A stretch of 64,000 bases of DNA, taken from assembly GCF_963082655.1 (NCBI RefSeq), contig NC_081553.1, forward strand, positions 39,844,945 through 39,908,944, written 5' to 3'. This stretch comes from Stomoxys calcitrans. Lineage: Eukaryota > Arthropoda > Insecta > Diptera > Muscidae. Below are positions 20,686 to 32,014 of this stretch, piece after piece. Position 1 is the stretch's first letter. Each line of letters opens with the position of its first letter. The position numbers and the translations under genes were made by a program. A model generated the notes under the pieces. It had not been told where the DNA came from. It ran no database searches and saw nothing but the letters and a program-made list of their open reading frames with translations.

Positions 20686-21848
20686 AAAGGGTTCTTTTAT
20701 TACCCTTTCCCTTGGGGAAGGATTCTTTATTACCCTTTCCCATTGGGAAGGACGCCATTACTACCCTTTACTATTTTATTACCCTTATCCCCTACTTTTA
20801 TTACCCATGCCTTGAGGAAGGTTACTTTTTTTACCTTTCCCTTGGGTTAGGGTACATTTATTACCCCTTACCTTGAGGAAGGTTACTTTTATTACCCTTT
20901 CCTTTGGGAAAGGGGAATGGTACTTTTATTACTCTTCCCTTGGGGAAGGGTACTTTTATTACCCTTTCCCTTGGGGAAGGGTACATTTATTACCTTTTCC
21001 CTTGGGGAAGGTTACATTTACTACCCCTTCCCTTGGGGAAGGGTACATTTATTACCCCTTCCCTTGGGGAAGGTTACTTTTATTACCATTTCCTTTGGGG
21101 AAGGGTACTTTCATAACCCTTTCCTTTGGGAAAGGGTACTTTTATTACCCTTTCCCTTGGGGAAGGTCCTTTTATTATCCTTTCCCTTGGGGAAGGGTAC
21201 TTTTATATACCTTCCCTTGGGGAAGGGTACTTTTTTATACCATCCCTTGGGGAAGGGTACTTTTATTACCCTTTCGCTTGAGGAAGGGTTATTTTCTTGG
21301 GAAAAGGTACTTATATTACCCTTTCCCTTGGGGAAGGGTACATTAATTACCCCTTCCCTTGGGTAAGGGTACTTTCATTACTCTTTCCTTTGGAGAAGGG
21401 TACATTTATTACCCTTTCTCTTGGGAAAGGGTACTTTTATTACTCTTTCACTTGGGAAAGGGTACTTTTATTACCCTTTCCCTTGGGGAATGGTACTTTT
21501 CTTACTCTTCCCTTGGGGAAGGGTACTTTTATTACCCTTTCCCTTGGGAAAGGGTACTTTTATTACTCCTTCACATGGGAGAGGGTACTTTTATTACCCT
21601 TTCGCTTGAGGAAGGGTTATTTTCTTGGGGAAAGGTACTTATATTACCCTTTCCCTTGGAGAAGTGTACTTTTATTTCCCTTCCCGTGGGGAAGGATACT
21701 TTGATTACCCTTGGGGAAGGGTAATTTCATTATCCTTGGAGAAGGGTACTTTTATTACCCTTGGAGAAGGGAACTTTTATTAAATTTAAGGACTGTACTT
21801 TTTTTACCCCTGGAGAAAGGCACTTTTATTATCCTCTCCCTTAGGGAA
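20686..21848. repeat. Palindromic 31-bp minisatellite, array 1 (about 37 units)
   Basis: Unit: gggtacttttatta followed by ccctttcccttggggaa. 'ccctttccc' pairs with 'ggggaaggg' in the same unit, so every repeat can form a short hairpin, and the whole array is a ladder of dyads. Period of exactly 31 is visible, for example between the 'ggggaaggg' blocks near 20943 and 20974. Because 31 is not a multiple of three, all frames open as long periodic peptides (for example 'LLPFPLGKGTFITLSLGEGY'), which are artefacts. It sits within the RNase H region of the surrounding retrotransposon. Confidence 0.93.
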
Positions 21849-22067
21849 GGTTCTGGGCCACCATGACGTGGCGGGGCAGCGACGTGGCTGACGAAACTGC
21901 TAGGTTTGAATCGCGGATGGACTTTGGAAGCATGAGCACTTGATCACCTCATAGGATTATAGTTGAACACCACTTTTCTTCTCTAAGCTCTCTACAGATA
22001 TTCGACCCCCTTGTCATTCTTGACTTCTGTAAGAGGCAGAGGGGCTGGCAAGCTGAAACTAAGTCTT

Positions 22068-22103
<36 letters not shown>

Positions 22104-22265
22104 TCTCGTACTTTATCTATACTTTTCTTGTCATTCTCTCTTATCTCATTTCTTTTTAGGGAGAATACAACGAACCTGGGGTCTGTGAGGGAAGCTGGCA
22201 CTGTGGCTGGAACTGGCTGGCACTTTGGTTGCCAGGCTCGTGTCCTTTAACCTAACCTAACTTTC
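21849..22265 (+). pseudogene. RNase H end and 3' tail of the retrotransposon
   Basis: Directly after the minisatellite the DNA reads 'gttctgggccaccatgacgt' and on in frames as 'GHHDVAG' then 'VADETAR', the typical late RNase H motif (GHxxVxGNxxADxxA) of non-LTR elements. The gene then decays; a (CT)n tract lies at 22074-22102 and 'taacctaacctaac' at 22248-22261 suits the 3' terminus of such elements. Confidence 0.65.
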
Positions 22266-23399
22266 CCTTAATGGAATATTCGTGTTTCTGTTCACTACAG
22301 TTAAATTTTTTAAGACTCCATGTGCTCTTATTTTCTCCACGACTGTATGCTAAAACTACTTCAGATTTTGTCACAGCATATCACAGGAAATTGGGGGGCC
22401 AACTGCCAACTGAAAAAAAAAAAATGATGACAGTGGTGGCGTCATTTTTGATTTGGCACTTACACAGTTGTTTTGGAATTTAGTTTCTAAAGATGCTGCG
22501 GCTTTGGATGTTGAATACTCAACTCAAAGAAATCGAAGTTTTTTAACAGGCCATTTGTAAAGAAGACCTTCACATAGATATAGACAAATGGAAGGACGGA
22601 CGGGAGATCGGAATGACTACGAACCCTTAACGTTTATTTGCCAAAGTACTTGAACGCATAACGAAAATGGCAAATGCGTGTTTTTGGTACATTAAACATA
22701 CCATAAAAAAGTTTTAAGTGAAAGTAAGTCTTTTACGCTTTTCCGTATGCCGACAGAGAATTTATCATATAAGGCGTTGAATAAATTTGTTTAGAAACAA
22801 ATGGGGGAAATGTACGTTGAATAGTTGAATGGATGTATTGATGGTGGAGAAACTGATGTTGAGTTGAAAGGGAAATGAATTTGAAGACGACATTTAGTGG
22901 GAACTAAAAGGAAAATTTGGAAATACTATGCAAAATGTTGGCCACATTTAATCATAAAAGTGCTGTAAGGTTTAAATCAATAAAATCATGAGGATAGTGT
23001 TTAGGATCTTTGGATTTAAGTTATGAAGAAATTTTGAACTTTAAGTTCAAATTTTAATTAAATTGCTTAAATATCAAATTCCAGAATATATGGCAAATCC
23101 TAAATTTCAAGACTTCACCTCTAGGCGACAATAAAAGCTCTTAAACGGACGAGAGGTCTCTAAGAGATAAGTTAAGGGTCAGGTATAGGACAAATGGCAA
23201 CCGCAGTTTCCAACAGCTTCACATGGAGACTTCTGGCCTATTGTGCTCATCCTGCAAAGAAATGAAATAAGAAAGAGAGAGAAAGAGACGAAAGTAGATC
23301 GACAAAGAGAGAGATAAACGAAAAACAGGCATAGAGATCGAAAACAAGTTTCATCGACTAGAGATCCGACCCATCAGCCATTCCAGGCCCTTTTAAAAA
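22266..23399. other. Unique AT-rich region, no gene seen
   Basis: Contains a short poly-A tract near 22419 and a GA-rich stretch (about 23262-23300, 'gaaagagagagaaagagacg'). No protein family or mobile-element end was recognised. Confidence 0.5.
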
Positions 23400-25680
23400 A
23401 TGATTCGGAACTCCCTACTACCCCTATTAGCCTACTTCTCCCCGCCATCTCGGTGTTATGGCTCACCAGATGCTCCACCATGTCCAACTCCTACTCATTT
23501 CCACAGAAATCCTCATCATCCCAACAATACAAGGGCGCCCTTCCCAGCTCAAGGACAATTGACGTCCTCGTTCCAATGAACCTCGGCCACAGGGTCATTG
23601 CAGCCTTATAGCCGCCAGAAACAGCCCACGCCATGACATACGCTGTTGTAGGCATCAACCATCCCAGCCAACACAGAGGGAGGTCCACCATCTGTGTTGC
23701 ACTTGCAAAATCCATGCAAATGCAAAATTTGTCCTAAAAAAAATTTGTCCTAAATGCAAAATTTGTTCTAAGGAACAGGGCCAAACTTCTCACATATCAA
23801 TAAGTGCAGTCCGATTCAAATGTAAGCTCAATGATAAGGGGTCTCCTCTTTATTGCTGAGTTAGAACTGCGTGTCGCAGTGCGACACCTCTTTTAAGAGA
23901 AGTTTTACATGGCAAATGTTTCCAGCATTAGGAGGGGAAAACCACCGCTGAAAATTTTTTCTGATGGTCTCGCCAGGATTTGAACCCAGGAGTTCGTCGT
24001 CATAGGCGGACATGCTAACCTCAGCGCTACGGTGGCCCCCTTGCTGAATCCATAAGCTATTCAAACCTGGACTGCCGCATCGTTCTCCGCCACCACTTGA
24101 TGACCGGGAACCCAGCACAATCTGACAGCAGTCTCCGAACAGCCCTTGCATCGTTCGACAAGCGTCGACTTTACATGGACCTCAGCCAGGGCCTTCTGCT
24201 CCGTCTCATTGGTTATAGACATTGTGACATCCTGACTCTAAGGCGAGGATCGCAAAAAAACTCAGCCTGAAAGACACTGCCCATATCTAGAAGACTATTT
24301 GACTCCCTTAATCCAAAAAATTCCACAAAAACTCCTGCACCGGTACCATCATCCAGCTTGGACCTCCAGCCCAAAGCTTCTTCTCCGGGAAAACAACCTC
24401 CAGATCGCCATCGAATAAAGATCTACCCGGCGTACAGTCCGTCGCGTCGGCAATGCCATGTAATCATCCCACACCAGCGGCCTTCCGCAGAACAAACGAA
24501 TGCCTGCAGTCTGAAGAGCGTCATGTTCCATACTTCCTCAGTCTGAGGGCAGTCCTCAACGCCACGCAGTCCCCAATGCTGCTTTCGAAGCACTCCTCCT
24601 CGCCCTCGATATCAGCACCGCTGTAATACCCTCTACCTTCTAAATCATGCCAAGGATATAAACCCTGCTCAAGGGCTCGGTGCAACACCAGGGCCCCATA
24701 GGTGAAGATTGGCTGAAACACAGCAGTGTACATCCAGAGGACCGTTCCTGGTACAAGTCGCCAACGCCTACGTACGAGTATCGAGTTACAACATGAGTCG
24801 TGGGCATTCAGCCCCCTTTTGACACCCTCCTAAACGTTTCTTCTCCACTTCAATCTCTGGTCAATCTCAAGGATCAAGTATTTAGCCCTTCTAGAGAGCG
24901 GCAGAACATCTCCATCAAGGACCGGTCCCTTGAACTTGCCTTATGTCCTCATTCTGGTGAACAACACCAGCTCTGTCTTTGTGGGGTTTATGCCAAGCCC
25001 ATTGGCCCTCGCTTATCTACACAGCATTCTAGCGAACACCAATCAAAGGTACGACGTCATCAGCATATGCAACCTTTAATCTTTTCTCCTCGGATGACCT
25101 GAGTATCCCTTTGATAACCCAGAGCCACAAGAGAGGGAATAAAATACCTCCCTCCGAGCCTCCTACCAATGATGCATTGCTTATTCTGCCCTTCAGTATA
25201 ACATCAATCCAGTTCACATGAAGAGGGATGACTGTCATATCAACCAGACAACGATGCATGGACCCCAATTTCACGATATTAAAACCCTTCTATATCCAAG
25301 AACGCTGATAAGGTGATGTCACCTGCCTCCCAGTTCCCCTTCATGTAACCCAACACGTCTTGAGGGGACCATAAACTGACCGACCCTTGTTGTAGCCGCT
25401 TACCAATGTTGTGTCAAGCAGATCCCTGATGTATGCGTCGGTTTCTCGCCTTGGGAATGAAAATGACGCTAACTTAACGCCCCCCAGACGGCACAAAGCC
25501 AAGCAAAATACAAACCCTAAAAATCCTTTCCAGATTCCGCATGACGTTGGGTCCTACCTTCTGCAGCATGGCAGGCGATATGCCATTCGATCCGTTCGAT
25601 TTATAGGGAAAATAGCGAACTAACCCCTCTGTTATACCGATGAGATGAGTAAGGGAGTGGAATCCCTCCTCTCCAATCTT
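23400..25680 (-). pseudogene. Degraded LOA/R1-like retrotransposon ORF2, antisense, split by a SINE
   Basis: Read right to left: RT fingers ('SNGISPAMLQKV' near 25580, 'RIFRVCILLGFVPS'), RT domain at 25029-25274 ('WIDVILKGRISNASL', then 'VAYADDVVPLIGV', where the catalytic YADD is intact), thumb and connection ('MYTAVFQPIFTYGALVL' at 24700; 'LFCGRPLVWDDYMALPTRRT' near 24450), RNase H end (near 24100, a 'PGHQVVAENDAAVQV'-like string), and a C-terminal region at 23491-23715. Stops and shifts separate the parts. A SINE lies at 23718-24040. It shares the order of domains and a junction string 'ctgctgtcagatt' with the plus-strand copy at 17780-22265, giving an uninterrupted reference for where array 1 sits. 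Not functional. Confidence 0.75.
23718..24040 (-). mobile_element. tRNA-derived SINE inserted in the retrotransposon
   Basis: Head at the right (reverse complement of 'cggacatgctaacctcagcg' and 'gccaggatttgaaccc'), body through 'gcgacacctcttttaagag', 3' end at the left with a duplicated, A/T-rich 'tgcaaaatttgt' tract (23720-23770). Flanks ttgcaaaatccat (23704) and ttgctgaatccat (24041) look like a 13-bp target duplication with two changes. Confidence 0.82.
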
Positions 25681-25687
25681 ACCGTCG

Positions 25688-26042
25688 CACAGTGGGATAG
25701 AATTAAAAAAAAATAGTAAAAATCACAATCACAAAATTTAAAAAATTAAATGTCGAATACCCCGAAGCCGATGGTAATATTGTATACCGCAAGATTTTTG
25801 AACACCATCTAGTAAAAAATTAATTTTTAAAATCGGACCACAAAAAAGATTTGACAGTCCGAACAAATTTTCGAAATACTGAAGTGACCAATTTTAGGGA
25901 ACCGCCAAGAGGCGCCCGGACCACCTAGGGCCTTGAAATTTCGCATATGATATTGATAACGCCTCCGCTCTTACCATTTAAAATATGAAAGAGTTATCTC
26001 TACCGTTCTCAAACAAATTTTTTTCAATTCTATCCCAATGTG
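25688..26042. mobile_element. Transib MITE with 5-bp CGTCG target duplication
   Basis: 355-bp element. Left end CACAGTGGGATAGAATT and right end (reverse complement) CACATTGGGATAGAATT form inverted repeats of about 25 bp. The five bases CGTCG flank both sides (25683-25687 and 26043-26047). Known: Transib elements start with CACARTG and make 5-bp GC-rich duplications of CGNCG type; their ends resemble the RAG recombination heptamer CACAGTG. No protein is encoded. Confidence 0.9.
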
Positions 26043-26043
26043 C

Positions 26044-26347
26044 GTCGTCAATTTACAAAATGCATATTTGCCCATGAACATTCCATTACGGAACAGGGAC
26101 AAACTTCTCATATACCAATGAGTGCTGTCCGATTCAAGTTTTAAGCTCAATCATAAGGGACCTCCATTTAATAGCCGAGTCCGAACGGCGTGCCGCAGTG
26201 CGACACCCCTTTGTGGAGAAGTTTTTATATGGCTGCCATGCCAAATGGTACAGTACCTCCCAAATGTCGCCACCGCTGAAAATGTTCATGATGTTCTCGC
26301 CAGGATTCGAATACGATTCGATACGGTGGCCTCCGTTGTCAATTTAC
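26044..26347 (-). mobile_element. tRNA-derived SINE with 13-bp target duplication
   Basis: Flanks gtcgtcaatttac (26044-26056) and gttgtcaatttac (26335-26347) are a target duplication with one change. The body is typical of the family, but much of the tRNA-like head is lost ('gccaggattcgaatacgatt' then 'acggtggcctcc'). The duplication overlaps the right flank of the Transib MITE, so the SINE landed at the edge of that already present element. Confidence 0.87.
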
Positions 26348-26967
26348 CATTGCTGTAATTAGGTTGAAGGATTACTTTTAAACTCTTCGTTCCTACAAAA
26401 CATGTCCTCACCAGTCGATGGAGTAAAAATGTTGTACTTCACATTGCTCAACCTAGAGATTCCAGAATAATAGAAATGTCTACCGAGGAGTTAGAGAGTG
26501 CAAGAAGAAGTTCGCTCTAGGCAGTCACGGAATGGTGCAGATTAATCCGCATTAAATTATTTTCCTCGTTCAAAACCATTTTAGACTTCGGCGACTGGAC
26601 ATAATCGACTCTATGCCTCAGGTAGTGTTCCACATCAACAGATGCCTTCAGAATGAGACCACCAAACCCTGCACAGGGTTCTTTGGAAACAACTATGTGC
26701 AGATCCAGATGTTCTGCTTCCGCACCAACGTAAGCAAGTCCGACTCAATACCTTGAGTTGGGATCCATGCTGTTGCCACAGCTCGAACAGCCAATTCAGT
26801 AATCGATACAACCTTGAGCTTCGCCCCTGGCCAGAGGGATTTGATGCTTCCAATCCGCCAACAAAATAAATGCTTGAATTTTCTTTGGCACCATCGATTA
26901 CCTTGTATCCGTCTTTCCATGGGATCCATGAGAACCAAGATCATTAAACAGATGTATTGTAGAAGTA
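26348..26967 (-). pseudogene. Degenerate coding repeat, inverted relative of 14077-14373
   Basis: A minus-strand frame (26693-26944) carries 'KLKVVSITELAVRAVATAWI' and then 'PTQGIESDLLTLVRKQNIWI', parallel to the peptide at 14077-14373. The frame shifts several times (a second frame at 26635-26853 overlaps). Nature uncertain; probably part of a retrotransposon. 26348-26630 shows nothing recognisable. Confidence 0.45.
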
Positions 26968-28488
26968 AACAAGTAAAAAGGCGTTATGTTCGGCCGGGCC
27001 TTTAAGCTCGGCCGGGCCTTTACCCTTTAGATACCCACCACCTCGGTTATATACGTAAACCACCATCCGTCAAAATCCGGTGAAATATGCATACTTTATG
27101 CCCCATAGCAGCTATATCGAAATATGGTCCGATTTGGACCAAATACTAACAAGCACATTTGTTCAATTGTGTATAAAAGATCATTTTAGTACCTATATCT
27201 AAAAATAAACCCATCTGAATCATATACAACAAGGTTTTCGGAAAGCCTAACATAAGTCACTGTGTCAAATTTCAGTAAAATCGGAGTATAAATGCGATTT
27301 TTATGGGACCAAAACTTTTAATCGTGATATCGGTCCATATGGCAGCTATATGCAAATCTGGACCAATCTGGGCCAAATTGAAGAAAGATGTCGAAGTTCC
27401 GAACCCAATTCACTGTCCCAAATTTCGCCGAAATCGGATAATAAATGCGCATTTTATGGCCCCAAAACCTTAAATCGAGAAATCGGTCTACATGGCAGCT
27501 ATATCCAAATCTGGACCGATTTGGAACAAATTTAAGAAGGATGTTGACTGGCCTAACGCAACTCATTTTCCCAAATTTCAGCGAAATCCGATAATAAATG
27601 TGGCTTTTATGGACCTAAGACCCTAAATCGGCGGATCGGTCTATATGACAGCCATATCCAAATCCGGACCGATCTGGGACAAATATAGGAAGGATGTTGA
27701 CTGGCCTAACACAACACACTGACCCAAATTTCAGCGAAATCAGTTAATAAATGTGGCTTTTATGGGCCTTAGACCCCAAATCGGCGGATCGGTCTACATG
27801 GCAGCTATATCCAAATCTTGACTGATCTGAGCCAAATTTAGGAAAGATGTCGACTAGCCTAACGCAACTCACTGTTCCAAATTTCAGCAAAATCGGATAA
27901 TAAATGTGGCTTTTATGGGCCTAAGACCCTAAATCAGCGGATCGGTCTATATGACAGCTATATCCAAATCAGAGCCGATCTGGGACAATTTTAAGAAGGA
28001 TGTTGACTGGCCTAGCATAAATCACTGTCCCAAATTTCAGCAAAATCGGATAATAAATGTGGCTTTTATGGGCCCAAGACCCTAAATCGGCGGATCGGTC
28101 TATATGACATCTATATACAAATCTGGACCGATATAGGCCAAATTGAAGAAAGACGTCGAGTGGCCTAACACAACTCACTGTCCCAAATTTCAGCGAAATC
28201 AGATAATAAATGTGGCTTTTATGGGCCTAAGGCCCTAAATCGGCTGATCGGTCTATAGGGGGTCTATATCAAGATATAGTCCGACATAGCCCATATTTTA
28301 ACTTTACCTGCTTATGGTCAAAGAAAGAATCTTTGCAAATTTTCAGCTCAATATCTCTATTTTTAAAGACTCTAGCGTGATTTCAACAGACAGACGGACG
28401 GACATGGCTGGATCGTCTTATAGGGTCGGAAAAGGATATTTCGTATAATTTTCGTATATAACCCCATCCTTCGGTGGTTAGTATGAAA
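26968..28488 (+). mobile_element. mini-me/INE-1-like element, subfamily B copy 2
   Basis: Start 'aaacaagtaaaaaggcg' at 26968, but the palindrome region is altered: 'ttcggccgggcctttaa' is followed by a second 'ctcggccgggcctttac', i.e. a small duplication that destroys the second arm of the hairpin. Then 'gatacccaccacctcgg' and about seven subrepeats of about 154 bp ('atggcagctatatccaaatc' near 27492 and 27797 and variants). A short (GGAC) tract lies at 28391-28403, the TA-rich core is deleted, and the end is worn ('ccttcggtggttagtatgaa'). Confidence 0.8.
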
Positions 28489-29340
28489 ATGAAACTAAAA
28501 AGACAAAGCCGTGCCAATCTATCGGTTTATAGTTTATTGCACTACAAACAAAAACAATTCGATTCACGAACCGACGACCCCGTGATTTTAAATTTCACAA
28601 AAATTATACACCTTTATAAAATTTCCTTCAAACACCCACTTTAAATCCTTTATGGATTAATGTTATCCCCCCAAACAATACAAAAACCATTTGAGACGAT
28701 CATAAAAAAGCAAGTGCAAAAGATTGCATCCATCCAAGATTCCTCTAGGAAGCTGCAATGCATTCATCCTGTAACCAAAAGCTTGTAAAGGACACCAACC
28801 AACCAACTCACGAAGTAAACAAAACAATTTCCTTGTTTTCTCAATGCGTTCTTCTTCTTTCTTTCTGGAAAAAGAAATTAAATTAAATTTTACTATTACT
28901 ACCGAAAGATTTTTGTGGCCATGTCATAAAAACTGTCTGGCCACGTTTGTCCAAAAATTGAGAAACAAACTGAAAATAATAATAAAAATAACGCAGAGGA
29001 CATTTCTTAGCCGGTTGGTCGGCCACAACCACAGAATATTTCAATTGTAACAGAAACTGTTGCAAATTGAATTTTTCAGTTTCTTTGTCCCTTGCAATGG
29101 AAACCTCAGAAATGTATTTCGTCTCCTTTTCTTTTTTTTTTGTTTTGTTAAAAACTAATAAAGTGTAAATACTATAGCAAAGTGACCTTTTGTTGAGCAA
29201 TTGTCGTTTTATTTGAGGTAGAAGAGACATTTCTTTGGCATAGGTCGTGATGAAGGGGATGCAAAGTCGGAATATTCTTAAAGGGTGAAACAGAATAAAA
29301 GAAATGTAAGCACAGTTTGCTTGAATTTACTTTAATGGAA
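28489..29340. other. Unique AT-rich region
   Basis: No family recognised. Frames open on both strands at 28844-29230 are low-complexity and overlap each other; no gene is claimed. Confidence 0.5.
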
Positions 29341-29975
29341 AAATTTTGTCTTTTGTTTAATTTTAATGTGTGTAGGTCGTTGGGGACTCCAAATGGGCCA
29401 TATCGGTTTAGATTTGGACTTAGCTCCCATATAAACCGATTTCCTGATTTTACTTCTTGAGCCACTGGAAGCCGCAATTGTCATCCGAATGTTTAGTTAT
29501 GACCTCCAACAATCGTGCAAAATATATCAAAATCGGTCAATAACCTGATATAGCTCCCATATAGACCGATCTCCTGACTTGATATCTTGAGACCCTAGAA
29601 ACAGCAATTATTGTCCGATTGAACTGAAATTTAGTACGTAGCATTCTATTATGATCTCCAACCATCGTGCAAAGTGTGGTCCAAATCGATCAATAATCGA
29701 ATACAGCTCCCATATAAACCGATCTCCCGATTTGACAACTTGAGCCCCTAGAACACGTAATTGTTGACCTATTGAGCTGAAGGTCTGCAGTTAAAGTTTT
29801 GTTACGGCGCTCGTATGGTCTAAATCGGTCTATAACCTGATATAAAAACGGATCTCCCGATTAACCTATCACGAACCACAGAAGCTTAAATTTTTACCTG
29901 ACTTGCCAGAAATTTGGTACATAAAATAGCGGAGGGTATCCAAGATTCGGCCCGGCCGAACTGGTACCAACATCT
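29341..29975 (-). mobile_element. mini-me/INE-1-like element, subfamily D, partial
   Basis: Subrepeats marked 'agctcccatataaaccgat' run to a 5' end at the right: 'ggagggtatccaagattcgg' with palindrome TTCGGCCCGGCCGAA (29950-29965). The 3' part with the microsatellite is missing. Confidence 0.7.
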
Positions 29976-30049
29976 CTTGCCATCACAGTTGTAATCAGTC
30001 AATCATGTATCCAGTCCGCCAAACTTGTCCCATTGTTCAAAGTATTTTA

Positions 30050-30800
30050 TCCGTGAAAGCACACGGGCCAAGAACGGTCTGAATCGGTCAACAACCTAGT
30101 ATAGCTCCCATACAAACCGATCTCTCGATTTGACATCTTGAGCCCCTGGAAGCCGCAATTTTTATCCTATGGGGCTGAAATTTTGCATGACGTGTATCAT
30201 TATGATTTCCAATAACTGCGTTTAGTATGGTTTAAATCGGTCCATAATCTGATATAGCTGCCATATAAACAGATCTTGAATCTGGACTTCTTCACCCAAT
30301 AGAGGGCGCAATTTCTATCCGATTTGGCTGAAATTTTGCATGAGTTGTTTTGTTATGACTTCCAATAACTGTGTCAAATATGGATTAAATCGGTCTATAA
30401 CCAGATATAGCTGCCATATAAACCCATCTTAGATTTTGACTTCTCGAGCGTCAAGAAGGCCTAATTATTATCCGATTTGGCTGAAATTTTTTACAACGGC
30501 TTCTTCCATGACCTCCAACATACGTGTCAAATATGGTCTGAATCGGTATTTAGACTGATACAGTTCCCCTATAAACCGATCTCCCTATTTTACTTCTTGA
30601 GACCCTAAAAGGCCTAATTCTTATTCGATTTGGCTGAAATTTTAAGCATTTATTTCTACTATGGTCTCCAATATTCAATTCAATTAGCAAAGCAATTCTT
30701 TTCTTTCATCCTTTGTTTATCTAAAAAGAGATAACGGGAAAGAACTCGACAAATGCGATCCAGATTCGGTCGGCCGAACTTAGCACGCCTTTATTTTTTA
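30050..30800 (-). mobile_element. mini-me/INE-1-like element, A/D type, partial
   Basis: About four subrepeats ('gatatagctgccatataaac' and variants), then the A-type 5' leader ('aaagagataacgggaaagaa', 'aactcgacaaatgcgatcc'), but the subterminal box is deleted so that 'gatccagattcggtcggccg' joins directly to the damaged palindrome. Ends 'aacttagcacgcctttattt'. Confidence 0.7.
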
Positions 30801-31689
30801 GGGACTTAATTATACTTCCTGGGAGCACTTGCCAATAATTTTTGCTATACGTGCTACCGTGCTTCTTTTTATAACCACCACCATAAAATGAGGGTATACT
30901 AATATAGTCATTCCTCGAAATATTGATCTAGGACCCCCTAAAGTATATAAATTCCGGATCGTCTCGACATTCTGTGTCGATCTAGCCATGCCAGTCCAAC
31001 CATCCATCTGTCGAACTCACAATAGCCGTCAAACGCGTAAAGCTAGCCGCTTAAAATTTTGCACAGATACTTAATATTGATGTAGGTCGTTGGGGATTGA
31101 AAAAGGGCCATATCGGTTCAGATTTGGGTATAGGTCCCATATAAACCCCTAAAAGCCGCAATTTTAGACCAATTTTGCTGAAATTTCGCACGTGGTGTTC
31201 TGTTATGACTTCCAATAAATGTGCCGAGTACAATTCGAATCGGTCAATAACCTGGTATAGCTTCCATATAAACCGATCTCCCGATTTGACTTCTTGAGCC
31301 TCTGGAAGCCTCAGTTTTCGCTCGATTTGGCTGAAATTTTGCACGTGCCGTTTTGTTATGACATCCAATAACTGTGCCAAGTACGGTCCGAATCGGTCTA
31401 TAACCTGTTATAGCTCCTATATAAAGCGATTTCACGATTTGACTTCTTGAGCACTTACAAGCCGCAACTTTTGTCCGATTAGGCTGAAGTTGGACATGTA
31501 GTGCTTTGCTCAGACTTCCAACAAATGTGCCAAGTACAATTCAAATCGGTCAAGAACCTGATATAGCTCCCATATAACCGATTTCCGATGGATGCTGAAA
31601 TTTCATCCGATTTGCTGAAATTTTGCACATAGTATTCTGTTATGACTTCCAACAGCTTTGCCAAGTACGGTCCGAATCAGTCTATAACC

Positions 31690-31889
31690 NNNNNNNNNNN
31701 NNNNNNNNNNNNNNNNNNNNNNNNNNNNNNNNNNNNNNNNNNNNNNNNNNNNNNNNNNNNNNNNNNNNNNNNNNNNNNNNNNNNNNNNNNNNNNNNNNNN
31801 NNNNNNNNNNNNNNNNNNNNNNNNNNNNNNNNNNNNNNNNNNNNNNNNNNNNNNNNNNNNNNNNNNNNNNNNNNNNNNNNNNNNNNNNN
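31690..31889. other. Assembly gap (200 N)
   Basis: Exactly 200 unknown bases inside the tandem subrepeats of the D element. The flanks 'gccaagtacggtccgaatca' and 'gtacggtacgaatcagtcta' are nearly the same, so the gap probably lies at a collapsed repeat and its true length is unknown. Confidence 0.97.
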
Positions 31890-32014
31890 GTACGGTACGA
31901 ATCAGTCTATAACCTGATATAGCTCCCATATAAACCCATCTCCCGATTTGACTTCTTGAGACCGTACAAGCCGCAATTTTTGTCTGATAAGGCTGAATTT
32001 GGGCATGTCGTGTT

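Noticed and set aside
20652..21724. Series of 60-157-residue frames rich in 'PFPLGKG' and 'LSLGEGY'
   Set aside because: All frames of the 31-bp minisatellite stay open because of its period; the peptides are shifted readings of one repeat.
20686..21848. CRISPR-like repeat array
   Set aside because: Units are contiguous with no unique spacers, the DNA is clearly eukaryotic, and no cas genes are present.
22248..22261. Telomere-like 'taacctaacctaac' repeat
   Set aside because: Only about three units, positioned at the 3' end of a non-LTR retrotransposon where such tails are common.
31690..31889. Frames crossing the N run
   Set aside because: They exist only because unknown bases are not read as stops.
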